Assembly (NCBI RefSeq): GCF_007754425.1
Contig: NZ_CP037452.1
Span: 2,368,664-2,432,663 of the forward strand
Length of the DNA: 64,000 bases
DNA from: Gimesia fumaroli
Lineage (GTDB): Bacteria; Planctomycetota; Planctomycetia; Planctomycetales; Planctomycetaceae
Direction of reading: 5' to 3'
The notes below the pieces were generated by a model. That model did not search any database, was not told where the DNA came from, and was given only the letters and a program-made list of their open reading frames with translations. Numbering within the stretch: the first letter of the stretch is position 1; the number at the start of each line of letters is the position of its first letter. Positions 1 to 7,593 of the stretch are shown here, piece by piece. The translations under genes and the position numbers were made by a program.

Positions 1-1301
1 AAAACTTTGGTGACTTTAATGTTAGAGCGGCAGGACCTGGTGAATGGGGAAATCGTGTCACAATCAAAATATCGGATGGTTCTACAAAGGATTCGAATAA
101 CGAGAGTATTGGATTTCGTTTGCGCGTAGCTTACTGGGATGGAAGCGAACCCGCTCCAGCAATTGATCCATTTGACTCGGAGCAGCTCGCTACTACTGAT
201 AGAAAAATTACCCATATAGAAGATTTTGACGATCTTGTCACCGATGAGACCTCACCCGACTTCTATGGCAAACGCTTTCCTCTTATCGATGATGACATTA
301 GTGATAAAAACCAGGGGCCAGAGAGTTCGGCGCTTGCAATGCTTGTTCGTTTATCAGGAGTCTCTGCCATCGCGCGACCTGAGAATGGAGTGAAGAATTT
401 GACGAACGGTGCAGACGATGCTACTCCTGTCGCGAACGATGACTTTAAAGGGTTGCCCGCTGGAGAACGAAGAATTGATCAGGGGCTTTCAGCACTTGAG
501 CTTGATCCTTACCGAGATGTTGCTCTGGTTTATGCACCACAAGTCGATCCAGACACTTCGAAGGCCATCATTTCACACTGCGAAAAAATGAAGTTTCGCT
601 TTGCAGTCGTTGACGCTCCAAAGGGACAAAACAGTGCTTCTGATCTCAATCCACGAAATTCGGTGACCGACACGACTTATGCTGCGTTTTACTACCCTTG
701 GCTGGTTACATCAGATCCACAAACTGGAGTACGAAAATTGACACCACCCGGAGGTCACGTGCTTGGAGTTTATGCGAGATCCGATACAGAGCGAGGTGTT
801 TTTAAGGCACCCGCTAATGAGATTGTAAGAGGGGCGTTTTCAGTTGAGTTTGATATTAATGATGAACTTCAAGATGTACTCAACCCAAAGGGAGTCAATG
901 TCATTCGAAGTTTACCTGGTCGTGGTATCCGAGTTTGGGGTGCCCGCACGTTGTCTTCAAATGCGTTATGGAAATACGTCAGTGTGCGCCGTCTATTTAT
1001 CTTTCTGGAACGATCTATCTACGAAAATACGCAGTGGGTTGTATTCGAACCAAACGACCAAACATTATGGTCTCGAGTGACGGACACAATCCGATTATTT
1101 CTGCGAACTCAGTGGCGATTAGGTGCGCTTTTTGGGGCGACGGAAGAGGAAGCTTTTTTCATCACGTGTGACGAAACAACAATGTCACAAGACGACATTC
1201 TCAATGGAAGGCTCATCTGCGAAATTGGTATCGCACCCGTTCGACCTGCTGAATTTGTCATCTTCCGTATTTTCCAACACACCAACGAATCACAGCAATA
1301 G
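1..1301 (+). CDS. Contractile tail sheath protein, C-terminal part (5' truncated by window)
   Basis: The frame is open from base 3 to the TAG at 1299-1301, giving 432 residues; the start lies before the window. The first visible residues (FNVRAAGPGEWGN) match the conserved sheath motif that precedes the insertion domain. The last ~150 residues (GIRVWGARTLSS...W.Y..VRR...F.E.S......WVVFEPN...LW) are the classic T4 gp18/Afp2-4 C-terminal sheath domain that packs on the inner tube. Sheath subunits contract to drive the tube through the target envelope. The tube gene follows 9 bases downstream, as in Afp/PVC-type clusters. In eCIS loci there are often two to four sheath paralogues; others may lie upstream. 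Identification is firm; how many residues are missing is unknown. Confidence 0.95.
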   Translation, partial: NFGDFNVRAAGPGEWGNRVTIKISDGSTKDSNNESIGFRLRVAYWDGSEPAPAIDPFDSEQLATTDRKITHIEDFDDLVTDETSPDFYGKRFPLIDDDISDKNQGPESSALAMLVRLSGVSAIARPENGVKNLTNGADDATPVANDDFKGLPAGERRIDQGLSALELDPYRDVALVYAPQVDPDTSKAIISHCEKMKFRFAVVDAPKGQNSASDLNPRNSVTDTTYAAFYYPWLVTSDPQTGVRKLTPPGGHVLGVYARSDTERGVFKAPANEIVRGAFSVEFDINDELQDVLNPKGVNVIRSLPGRGIRVWGARTLSSNALWKYVSVRRLFIFLERSIYENTQWVVFEPNDQTLWSRVTDTIRLFLRTQWRLGALFGATEEEAFFITCDETTMSQDDILNGRLICEIGIAPVRPAEFVIFRIFQHTNESQQ

Positions 1302-1310
1302 GAAACTCTT

Positions 1311-1754
1311 ATGGACCGCAATGATCCACTCCGGAATTTTCGTTACAAACTAGAAATTGATGGCATCAATCAGGCCGGTTTTAGTGAAGTCAACATCGCG
1401 GAAACAACGATTGATGTTGTTGACTACCGTGAGGGCGACGATGCGCCTTTCCCACAAAAGCTAAGTGGGCTGACAAAGTACGGCAACATTACTTTGAAGT
1501 GGGGGCTTACCTACGGTGCTGAAGCATTAGAGCTATTTAATTGGCATAAGCAGATTGCTGCCGGACAGATTCGAACACAACGCAAGAAGGTGGTGATTGT
1601 TGTTCAAGATGAAGCTGGTACAGATCGTGCAAGATTCGTGGTCACCGAGGCTTGGCCGGTGAAGTATGATCCTGGCGATCTCAATGCCAATGGAAACGAA
1701 GTTATGATTGAATTACTCGAACTGGCAAACGAAGGCATCGAGCGAGTTGCTTAA
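1311..1754 (+). CDS. Inner tube protein (gp19/Afp1-like)
   Basis: A 147-residue protein beginning MDRNDPLRNFRYKLEIDG, the N-terminus typical of the phage T4 gp19/Hcp-like tube family (DPlrnf.F.leidGi..agFsev). The motif DVVDYREGDDAP..QKLSGLTKYGNITLKWGLT follows, then the C-terminal W/EL..E.IERV strand. Such proteins stack as hexameric rings to form the injected tube. It sits directly after the sheath gene with an AGGAAA-like ribosome site. A second member of the family lies at 2359. This copy is closest in form to the main tube protein; the other may be the tube initiator or adaptor, which is an inference from gene order. Confidence 0.93.
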   Translation: MDRNDPLRNFRYKLEIDGINQAGFSEVNIAETTIDVVDYREGDDAPFPQKLSGLTKYGNITLKWGLTYGAEALELFNWHKQIAAGQIRTQRKKVVIVVQDEAGTDRARFVVTEAWPVKYDPGDLNANGNEVMIELLELANEGIERVA

Positions 1755-1784
1755 CTGTTAACAATTTTTATTTGAGGTACATCG

Positions 1785-2171
1785 ATGACAACACAACAAA
1801 GGTTTCAAACCGAAATCGAATTCACACTTCCTAAAGGTTTCGTCGACGATGCAGGAGAATTGCATCGCAATGGTGTGATGCGCCTTGCGACAGCAGCTGA
1901 CGAGATTCTTCCCTTGCGGGATCCGCGTGTACAACAGAACGAAGCGTATTTCGCAGTGATCGTACTTTCGCGCGTGATTGTTCAATTGGGATCTTTGGTA
2001 GATATTCATCCTGGAGTGATCGAGGGTTTATATGCATCTGATTTATCATTTCTCCAAAATCTATATGAGCGATTTAATTCAAACGAACCGATGGACTCTT
2101 CGACTACGGAACAGAAGAGTTACTCAGAGCCCAAAGAAAATAGAATGGCCAATTTACTGGGGGAAGCATAA
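1785..2171 (+). CDS. Phage tail assembly protein (Mu gp41-like / tail assembly chaperone)
   Basis: 128 residues. The pattern F.LPKGFVDDAGELHRNGVMRLATAADEILPLRDPRVQQNEAYF.VI.LSRVI.QLG.L..I.P.VIEGLYASDLSFLQ.LY is that of the phage tail assembly family typified by Mu gp41. It is a helper for tail tube/tape measure assembly and usually not part of the finished particle. The last ~25 residues are polar and look like a linker. The 3' end overlaps, in the -1 register, an open frame leading into the next small protein, with a run of five G at 2159-2163 near the stop (see findings). Lambda-type tail chaperones make a frameshifted product in just this arrangement, but here it is only inferred. Confidence 0.85.
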   Translation: MTTQQRFQTEIEFTLPKGFVDDAGELHRNGVMRLATAADEILPLRDPRVQQNEAYFAVIVLSRVIVQLGSLVDIHPGVIEGLYASDLSFLQNLYERFNSNEPMDSSTTEQKSYSEPKENRMANLLGEA

Positions 2172-2203
2172 AGGCCTATCCTATAAAGCAATTGTACGAG
2201 GAG

Positions 2204-2362
2204 ATGGCCTTTATCGCGTACCACTTGCATTGGTCGCATCATGAGCTGATGAATATGGATCACCGGGAAAGACGAAAGTGGTGTGAAGAGATTTCAAATA
2301 TTAATCGCGTGCTGGATGGTGCGCCAGCAAATCCATTTGATCTGGGAAGGAAAACCGGATGA
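2204..2362 (+). CDS. Small eCIS protein (YEE-FIAYHLHW family, DUF6760-like)
   Basis: From ATG 2204 it encodes 52 residues beginning MAFIAYHLHWSHHELM, followed by MDHRERRKWCEEISNINRVL. I associate this compact His/Trp-rich pattern with DUF6760, a short family found in eCIS loci between tube genes. The residues before the ATG, in the same frame, read AYPIKQLYEE, and this segment also looks conserved in the family. That suggests translation begins further upstream. The frame is open back to 2144 (TAG at 2141-2143), but it has no ATG or GTG there. Only a TTG (2192) and ATA codons occur, and the GAGGAG abutting the ATG is too close to serve as a ribosome site. The likely solution is a -1 frameshift from the preceding gene. 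Its stop overlaps the next start (ATGA at 2359). Confidence 0.75.
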   Translation: MAFIAYHLHWSHHELMNMDHRERRKWCEEISNINRVLDGAPANPFDLGRKTG

Positions 2363-2784
2363 GAACTGACCCATTGCGAGGCTTTCGCTTTCTGATTGAG
2401 TTTCAGGGTATTACGACCGGCGGTTTTTCCAGTATTAAGGGAATATCTCGTGAGATCAAATACGAATCTTATAGGGAAGGAGGTGTTAACGATTATACAC
2501 ACAATTTGATTACCCAAGTATCTCATCCAGTGCTGATTCTTGAACGAGGATTAGTGATGGATGACCTCTGGAAGTGGGCACAGGATACCGCAGGTGGAGA
2601 AGTCGAACGTCGGACGTTGTGGATTCGTTTGCGGGACGAAACCGATAGATCAGCTTGGGCTTGGCAGGTGGAAAATGCGCTACCTGTTAAATGGTCGATT
2701 TCCGATCTAGACTCTCAACAATCGCAACTTGTTGTGGAGAGTCTGGAACTTGCACATCAAGGATTGAGAAAGGGAACCACATGA
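2359..2784 (+). CDS. Second tube-family protein (gp19-like, Afp5-like tube initiator candidate)
   Basis: 141 residues, beginning MRTDPLRGFRFLIEFQGITTGGFSSIKGISREIKYESYREGG and ending ...VVESLELAHQGLRKGTT. It shares the DPLR.FRF..E..G....GFS N-terminus and C-terminal ..VESLELAH.G strand with the tube protein at 1311, so it is a diverged paralogue. In Afp/PVC-type systems the second tube protein bridges the tube to the spike hub; that role is inferred from position. It is joined by ATGA overlaps to both neighbours, which suggests translational coupling. Confidence 0.88.
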   Translation: MRTDPLRGFRFLIEFQGITTGGFSSIKGISREIKYESYREGGVNDYTHNLITQVSHPVLILERGLVMDDLWKWAQDTAGGEVERRTLWIRLRDETDRSAWAWQVENALPVKWSISDLDSQQSQLVVESLELAHQGLRKGTT

Positions 2785-4442
2785 ACCACTCGATCCAGTC
2801 TGGTTTCGGCATTCTAAAGCCACTTGTACGCCAAGTAGGATTACGCGGGTTGTGGCAACGTTCCAGATGGACAATTCGGACTCCAAAAAGTTATCGGAGA
2901 AAAGGTGTTTTTTCGAATTGGATTCCACTCGTTCTCACATGGAAACGCCGACTCAACTTCATAGATCAAACTATGAATATACTCAAGTCAATCGAGCCAA
3001 CTTATCTGAATAGACTTCATGTTTACAACAATAAGAGCGTCAGTAATCAAGATCGGCGATCGGCTGTAATCTTTCCTTCAAATACCGATCATCAGGAAAA
3101 TGATTTCCTACGAGAACATGCGCAAACGATTTCGGTAACACTAAAACCAAAAACTGTGATGAACCTGGTTTTTGAAAGTCGCTTCGTACGCAGCAGGCAC
3201 ACGGCAATTGTTCAGAACAGGTCTTCTAATACCCGTCTGCACCGGCAATCGAATTATTTTTCGAAGGTACAATTTCTATATCCATCGTATCAGAAGCAAT
3301 TGACTCAGATGTCTGACACGAACCTGAGCAATATTTCGTTTCCAATAACGCATAGAAAATCCGCACTACAAACGATTCGTTACCAGTCGTTCAATCTTGC
3401 ATTTCCAGTTTTAAATACAGTGAACTCCAGCAATTTCAAAATGTTTCCCCAACTGGGAAGCGAGAAGGAACATTCGCAGACGGCTTCGATAGCTTCAAAT
3501 CCAGAACCGGTGAAGGGCATTGTTTTTGAACATCCCTTCGTACGCAGCAGGCACACAGCAATTGACCAGAAATGGTTTTCTAATACCCGTCTGCACCAGC
3601 AATCAAATTATTTTTCGAAGGTACAGTTTCTTTATCCCAATTATCAGAAGCAATTGATTCGGTTGTTTTATATGAACCCGAGTGATAATTCGCCTTCAAT
3701 AATGCACAGAACATCCGCATTACGCTCGGCTTATTATCAGTCGCTCAATCTTGCATTTCCAGTTTTAAATACAATGAACTCAAGCAGCTTCAAAATGTTT
3801 CCCCAACCGGGAGGCGAGAAGAAACATTCGCAAACGGCTTCGATGGCTCTTAATCCTGAAACAGTGAAAAATTTTGTTTTTGAACATCCCTTCATACGCA
3901 GCAGGTACATGGCAAATACTCAGAAATGGTATTCAAATACCCGTTTGCACCGGCAATCGAATTATTTTTCGAAGGTACAATTTCTTCATCCCAATTATCA
4001 GCAGCAATTGACTCCGTTGTCTTGTATGAACCCGAGTGTTATTTTGCCTTCAATCACGCATAGAACATCTGCACTTCGCAAGACGTTTTGCCAGTCATTC
4101 AACCTTGCGTTTCCAGTTTCACATACTGTGAAATCAGGTGCAAATCAATCGAACGATTCACGTACAACTTCCCTGCATTATGTCTGGCGAAAAACAATTG
4201 CGCAAGTTTTTCGTGATGAGCAGTCGGGACAGGGTAAACGTCCATCGATAATGACAGATTCAGCGGTAATTCACAGAAACGAATCGAATGAAATCCCGAT
4301 AACCAAAGCGAAGGAGATTTCTCAACTTAGCAAGAATCCCGCATCGTCCATTGACCTGCCACTATTGGATAAAGTTACTGAAGAGGTCATTCGTCGTGTT
4401 GACCGGCGCGTTCGTATTGATCGAGAACGGAGGGGATACTGA
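2781..4442 (+). CDS. Unknown eCIS-cluster protein with three 118-residue tandem repeats
   Basis: Start chosen at ATG 2781 because it overlaps the upstream stop (ATGA) like the other junctions. This gives 553 residues; the same frame is open further upstream (ATG 2691) inside the tube gene. The N-terminal ~110 residues are basic and not recognised. Three repeats follow with a constant 354-base period, each containing VFE..F.RSR...., SNTRLH.QSNYFSKVQFL.P.YQ.QL and SLNLAFPV-like blocks. The C-terminus (LLDKVTEEVIRRVDRRVRIDRERRGY) is a short charged helix of a type that ends proteins preceding the LysM gene in other eCIS loci. The repeats are rich in Ser, Asn, Gln, Arg and aromatic residues, with few acidic residues. 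Its position matches that of Afp6, but its size and repeats do not. Function unknown. Confidence 0.75.
   Translation: MNHSIQSGFGILKPLVRQVGLRGLWQRSRWTIRTPKSYRRKGVFSNWIPLVLTWKRRLNFIDQTMNILKSIEPTYLNRLHVYNNKSVSNQDRRSAVIFPSNTDHQENDFLREHAQTISVTLKPKTVMNLVFESRFVRSRHTAIVQNRSSNTRLHRQSNYFSKVQFLYPSYQKQLTQMSDTNLSNISFPITHRKSALQTIRYQSFNLAFPVLNTVNSSNFKMFPQLGSEKEHSQTASIASNPEPVKGIVFEHPFVRSRHTAIDQKWFSNTRLHQQSNYFSKVQFLYPNYQKQLIRLFYMNPSDNSPSIMHRTSALRSAYYQSLNLAFPVLNTMNSSSFKMFPQPGGEKKHSQTASMALNPETVKNFVFEHPFIRSRYMANTQKWYSNTRLHRQSNYFSKVQFLHPNYQQQLTPLSCMNPSVILPSITHRTSALRKTFCQSFNLAFPVSHTVKSGANQSNDSRTTSLHYVWRKTIAQVFRDEQSGQGKRPSIMTDSAVIHRNESNEIPITKAKEISQLSKNPASSIDLPLLDKVTEEVIRRVDRRVRIDRERRGY
3144..4140 (+). repeat. Three in-frame tandem repeats, 354-bp period
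   Basis: Equivalent GTTTTTGAA codon blocks start at 3168, 3522 and 3876, exactly 354 bases (118 codons) apart. Units run about 3144-3497, 3498-3851 and 3852-4140; the third is shortened at its end. Protein identity between units is high in the central block (NTRLH.QSNYFSKVQFL) and lower elsewhere. A faint, degenerate match before the first unit (H.QTIS region) may be an older partial copy. The repeats lie inside the 553-residue protein gene. Confidence 0.9.
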
Positions 4443-4444
4443 CG

Positions 4445-5143
4445 ATGAATAAAAATATTCTTAAAAAAGCGACCATCACAGTCATGGATGGACAAGATAA
4501 GAACAAAGTCATCAGCCTCCTATTTAACCCTACCGAATATAGTCTGGATCGATCCAATTCTTACAAGGCGACACCGATTCCCGGTATTAGTTCTCCGGTA
4601 TTACAATTTGTTAATGGTGAGAGCGATCAGTTGAGTATGGAATTATTCATGGATGATTATACTGACCCGAATGGTCCCACATCTTTATTGCAAAAAGAAA
4701 ACGATCCACTGGGGGAACGACTAGCTGCTATCTCAAAACTTTTATTGATTGACCGGGAATTACACGCTCCTCCACCAGTCCGATTTAATTGGGGGACAAT
4801 GGAGTTTCATGCCATCATCGAGAAGTTAGGTCGGAAAGTAACCATGTTTCACCCTGATGGTATACCGGCGAGGGTGACGCTGTCGATCGTGTTCAGAGAA
4901 TACCGAACTCTCAAGCAACAACAGGAAGATCCACGGCTCGAATCTTCCGACAAAACGAAAAGACGAATAGTTGTCGGAAAGGAGCAATTGTGGTTCATAG
5001 CTGCTCGTGAATACGGCGAATCGGAACTGTGGACCCGAATCGCGGATCGAAACGATCTTGATGATCCTCGTGAAATAAAGCCTGGTGATTGGCTGGAAAT
5101 CCCCCCTCTGGAGAATGCAAGTGGAACTTTCCCAACTCGCTAA
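4445..5143 (+). CDS. LysM-domain baseplate/tube-cap protein (Afp7-like)
   Basis: 232 residues. The N-terminal part contains LLFNPTEYSLDRSN.YKATPIPG and LQFVNGES..LSMELFMDDYT, the signature of the eCIS protein family next to the spike hub. The last ~50 residues form a LysM domain (VVGKEQLWFIAAREYGESELWTRIADRNDLDDPREIKPGDWLEIPPL). In T4 the LysM of gp53 sits between hub and wedge and likely clamps the tube to the baseplate; the same role is inferred here. It starts two bases after the preceding stop with an AGGGG ribosome site upstream. The next gene begins inside its 3' end. Confidence 0.9.
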   Translation: MNKNILKKATITVMDGQDKNKVISLLFNPTEYSLDRSNSYKATPIPGISSPVLQFVNGESDQLSMELFMDDYTDPNGPTSLLQKENDPLGERLAAISKLLLIDRELHAPPPVRFNWGTMEFHAIIEKLGRKVTMFHPDGIPARVTLSIVFREYRTLKQQQEDPRLESSDKTKRRIVVGKEQLWFIAAREYGESELWTRIADRNDLDDPREIKPGDWLEIPPLENASGTFPTR

Positions 5144-6227
5144 ACGCTATAGTGATTTCTATACACCTGCCTTCTCAGTTCGACTGAGCGGGCAAGACCT
5201 TGTGCGCGAATTACTGGCTCCCGTAAGTCAATTGGAAGTGGACCTCATGCTCGGTGCTGCCTCGCGTTTTAGCTTTACTATTCCCAATTGCTACGACCAA
5301 GAAAAGGGAATTTTCCGTACGAGTCAAAGTAAAAACTTGTTAAACAAACTTGAATTTGGATCCAAGGTAGAACTCTACATGGGGTACGGTGACTCGAAGT
5401 CATTGCCAATAGTTTTAAAGGGAGTTGTCACAGAAATCACGACTGACTTCCCCGAAGGTGGTGTTCCTGAACTCACAATTGCTGGGTACGACTATGGGTT
5501 CTCAATGACCATTGGCAAGAATAAACGCACTTGGTCAAAAAAACGAGATAGTTATGCAGCTACTGAAATTGCACAATTTCACAACCTGGGAGCGAAGATC
5601 GAATCCACCATCGATGAACAGATTCAGATTGAACAAAACCAGGAAAGCGATTGGGAATTCCTCAAAAAACTGGCAGAACGAAATCACTTCGAATTGTATG
5701 TCGACGAGCAAGCGACACTTCACTTTGCGAGACCTGACAAAAAACAGAGCGCGATCGTAAAGCTGGAATATGGCAAAGCGTTACTCAGCTTTCGTCCTGA
5801 GGCTAATTTAGCGGGTCAAATCTCTCGAGTGGAAGTTTACGGCTGGGATCTTCGTCAAAACAAGAAGATCGTAGGGGTTGCAAATGCAGGCCAAGAATTT
5901 GGTCTCAGAGGGGACAGCCCAGGTCAATTTTTAAGATCATTTGGCCCTGGACCCAAAAAACAACCGACATTACGAATTCGACAACCTGTACGAAGTCAGG
6001 CTGAAGCGAAGAAACTTGCCCAAAATATTTTAAATGAACGTGCAGAAAAGTTCCTTACTGGTGAAGGGGAATGTATTGGTCTTCCCGAGATACGACCTGA
6101 TCGGAATGTGAAACTTGATCGACTTGGCGGTTCTTTTTCGAAAACGTATTACATCCATCAGGCTACTCATAAGATTGATAGCAATGGCTACCGTACGCGC
6201 TTCAAAGTAAAGGAGACGGGACTATGA
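5115..6227 (+). CDS. Baseplate hub protein, phage gpD / VgrG N-terminal half
   Basis: ATG 5115 gives 370 residues starting MQVELSQLAKRYSDFYTPAF.V; a longer frame from 5085 would add ten residues inside the LysM gene and has no family support. The sequence carries gpD-type features: V.L.GQDL.REL...VSQLEVDLMLGAASRFSFTI near the start, a W.FLKKLAERNHFELYVDE block in the middle and ARPDKKQS..KLEYGKALLSFRP after it. Proteins of this family form the trimeric hub between tube and spike. In Afp/PVC systems one VgrG-like protein joins hub and spike; here the spike is a separate gene directly downstream, overlapping by an ATGA. Confidence 0.9.
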   Translation: MQVELSQLAKRYSDFYTPAFSVRLSGQDLVRELLAPVSQLEVDLMLGAASRFSFTIPNCYDQEKGIFRTSQSKNLLNKLEFGSKVELYMGYGDSKSLPIVLKGVVTEITTDFPEGGVPELTIAGYDYGFSMTIGKNKRTWSKKRDSYAATEIAQFHNLGAKIESTIDEQIQIEQNQESDWEFLKKLAERNHFELYVDEQATLHFARPDKKQSAIVKLEYGKALLSFRPEANLAGQISRVEVYGWDLRQNKKIVGVANAGQEFGLRGDSPGQFLRSFGPGPKKQPTLRIRQPVRSQAEAKKLAQNILNERAEKFLTGEGECIGLPEIRPDRNVKLDRLGGSFSKTYYIHQATHKIDSNGYRTRFKVKETGL

Positions 6228-6859
6228 GGATACCGCAATCTTCTCCAGTAAGCGAAACTCAGTATGAGGCAGGGGGCTATGCCAAAGGCGTTGCGCTTGC
6301 AACGGTTACACAAAATAAAGACGACCAGAATCTCTGTCGCGTAAAAGTAAGATACAGCTGGAGTGATACCGAGAGTTATTGGGCTCGACTTGCTGTTCCT
6401 ATGGCGGGAAAAGGGCGAGGTTGGGTTACGATTCCCGAAGTCGGCGACGAAGTGCTTGTCGTGTTCGAACGAGAAGACATCCGATATCCCTACATTGTTG
6501 GATCGTTGTGGAATGGGAAACAGACGCCACCAGTCAATAACTCCAATGGCAAAAATGATGTCCGAATTCTTAAATCTCGCAAGCAACACCACCTTATGTT
6601 TGATGATGGGAGCAAGGGAGTTGTCGAACTCAAACATGAAAAGGGACGAAAAATTCGTTTCGATGATGACGGCTTCATCGTGGAAGATGAGAAAGGGAAT
6701 GTAGTTCAGGTGGATAGTACGAGCGGTAACATGAGTATCAAGGCCAAGGGGCATCTGCAAATCAAAGCGAAGACAATCAGTATCGAAGCGGACGCCACAA
6801 TGGAGATTAAAGCGGGGGCAACTCTGAATATCAAAGGGCAGTTGATCAACATTAACTAG
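6224..6859 (+). CDS. Spike protein, phage baseplate protein V (gp5 OB-fold/beta-helix)
   Basis: 211 residues. The N-terminal half has the gpV/gp5 OB-fold pattern (GVALATVTQNKD...RVKVRYSW.D....WARLAVPMAGKGRGWVTIPEVGDEVLVVFEREDIRYPYIVGSLWNG). The C-terminal half is a repetitive run (MSIKAKGHLQIKAK, ISIEADATMEIKAG, TLNIKGQLININ) that forms the triple-stranded beta-helix of membrane-piercing spikes. It follows the gpD-like hub with a 4-base overlap, so together they make the equivalent of one VgrG split over two genes. Separate subunits are usual in phages and in part of the eCIS family. Confidence 0.93.
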   Translation: MRIPQSSPVSETQYEAGGYAKGVALATVTQNKDDQNLCRVKVRYSWSDTESYWARLAVPMAGKGRGWVTIPEVGDEVLVVFEREDIRYPYIVGSLWNGKQTPPVNNSNGKNDVRILKSRKQHHLMFDDGSKGVVELKHEKGRKIRFDDDGFIVEDEKGNVVQVDSTSGNMSIKAKGHLQIKAKTISIEADATMEIKAGATLNIKGQLININ

Positions 6860-6871
6860 GGGAATAGCTAT

Positions 6872-7168
6872 ATGGGAAAACCTGCCGCGCGTGTTGGAGA
6901 CTCGACAAGCCATGGAACTCCGCTAGGACCCGGGCCAGGTAGCGCAACCGTTTTCATTGAATCATTACCGGCATGGAGAGCCTTTTCCGATTTTCATACT
7001 TGTCCATTGTCGGATGGTCCGAAGCCACATGTTGGCGGCGTTGTTGCTGTGGGAAGCTACACTGTATTTATTGAAAAATTACCCGCGGCTCGACAAGGAG
7101 ACAGCATCATTGAAGTAGGGCCATCCAACCCCATTTCCAAAGGTTCTCGTACGGTGATGATCGGATGA
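6872..7168 (+). CDS. PAAR-domain spike tip protein
   Basis: 98 residues with two PAAR-type repeats: PAARVGDSTSHGTPL...GSATVFIESLPAWR, then HVGGVVAVGSYTVFIEKLPAARQGDSI...ISKGSRTVMIG. PAAR proteins cap the beta-helix spike with a small metal-stabilised cone; the His and Cys in the middle (SDFHTCP, PHVGG) are the likely zinc ligands. It lies directly after the spike gene and overlaps the gp25 gene start by four bases. Full length for a stand-alone PAAR protein, with no fused effector domain. Confidence 0.95.
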   Translation: MGKPAARVGDSTSHGTPLGPGPGSATVFIESLPAWRAFSDFHTCPLSDGPKPHVGGVVAVGSYTVFIEKLPAARQGDSIIEVGPSNPISKGSRTVMIG

Positions 7169-7593
7169 ATTTAAATACTGATGATTATGATCGCAAAGCA
7201 TTCCTCGGACGAGGTTGGGCAATGCCTGTTTCGCTGGATTTGCGCACCGGTCGCGTCGCCTTTGTAGAGTATGAAGATGATATTCGTGAATCAATTCGAA
7301 TCGTGCTTGAAACGGCTCCTGGAGAACGGGTGATGCGACCGAACTTCGGATGCGGAATTCATGACCTTGTATATGCCAACCTGGATACGACCACAATGCA
7401 CAGGGTGCGTTCCCTAGTCGAAGAAGCACTTCGTCGATGTGAAGCTCGCATCGAAGTTCTCAAGGTGGTGGTCGACGACCAGGCGGTTCTGAAGGGTCAA
7501 TTGCTGATTGAAGTGGAATATCGAGTTCGCAAAACGAATCAAACGGGCAACCTTGTCTTTCCGTTCTATTTTGGGGAAGGAGGTCAGCCGTGA
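7165..7593 (+). CDS. Baseplate wedge protein gp25/Afp9-like
   Basis: 142 residues. It contains the gp25/W-like signature: a Gly-rich N-terminus (GRGWAMPVSLDL..G), then EDDIRESIRIVLETAPGERVMRPNFGCGIHDLVYANLDTTTMHRVRSLVEEALRRCEARIEVLKV. The motif PGER.MrP.FG is the most conserved part of the family. The protein is a core wedge component linking the baseplate to the first sheath ring. It overlaps the PAAR gene by four bases and the next gene by four bases (GTGA, where GTG 7590 is the start). Confidence 0.95.
   Translation: MNLNTDDYDRKAFLGRGWAMPVSLDLRTGRVAFVEYEDDIRESIRIVLETAPGERVMRPNFGCGIHDLVYANLDTTTMHRVRSLVEEALRRCEARIEVLKVVVDDQAVLKGQLLIEVEYRVRKTNQTGNLVFPFYFGEGGQP

Noticed and set aside
3144-4140. 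CRISPR-like spacing of repeats
   Set aside because: Period is 354 bases, in frame, with diverged units inside one open frame; it is a protein repeat.
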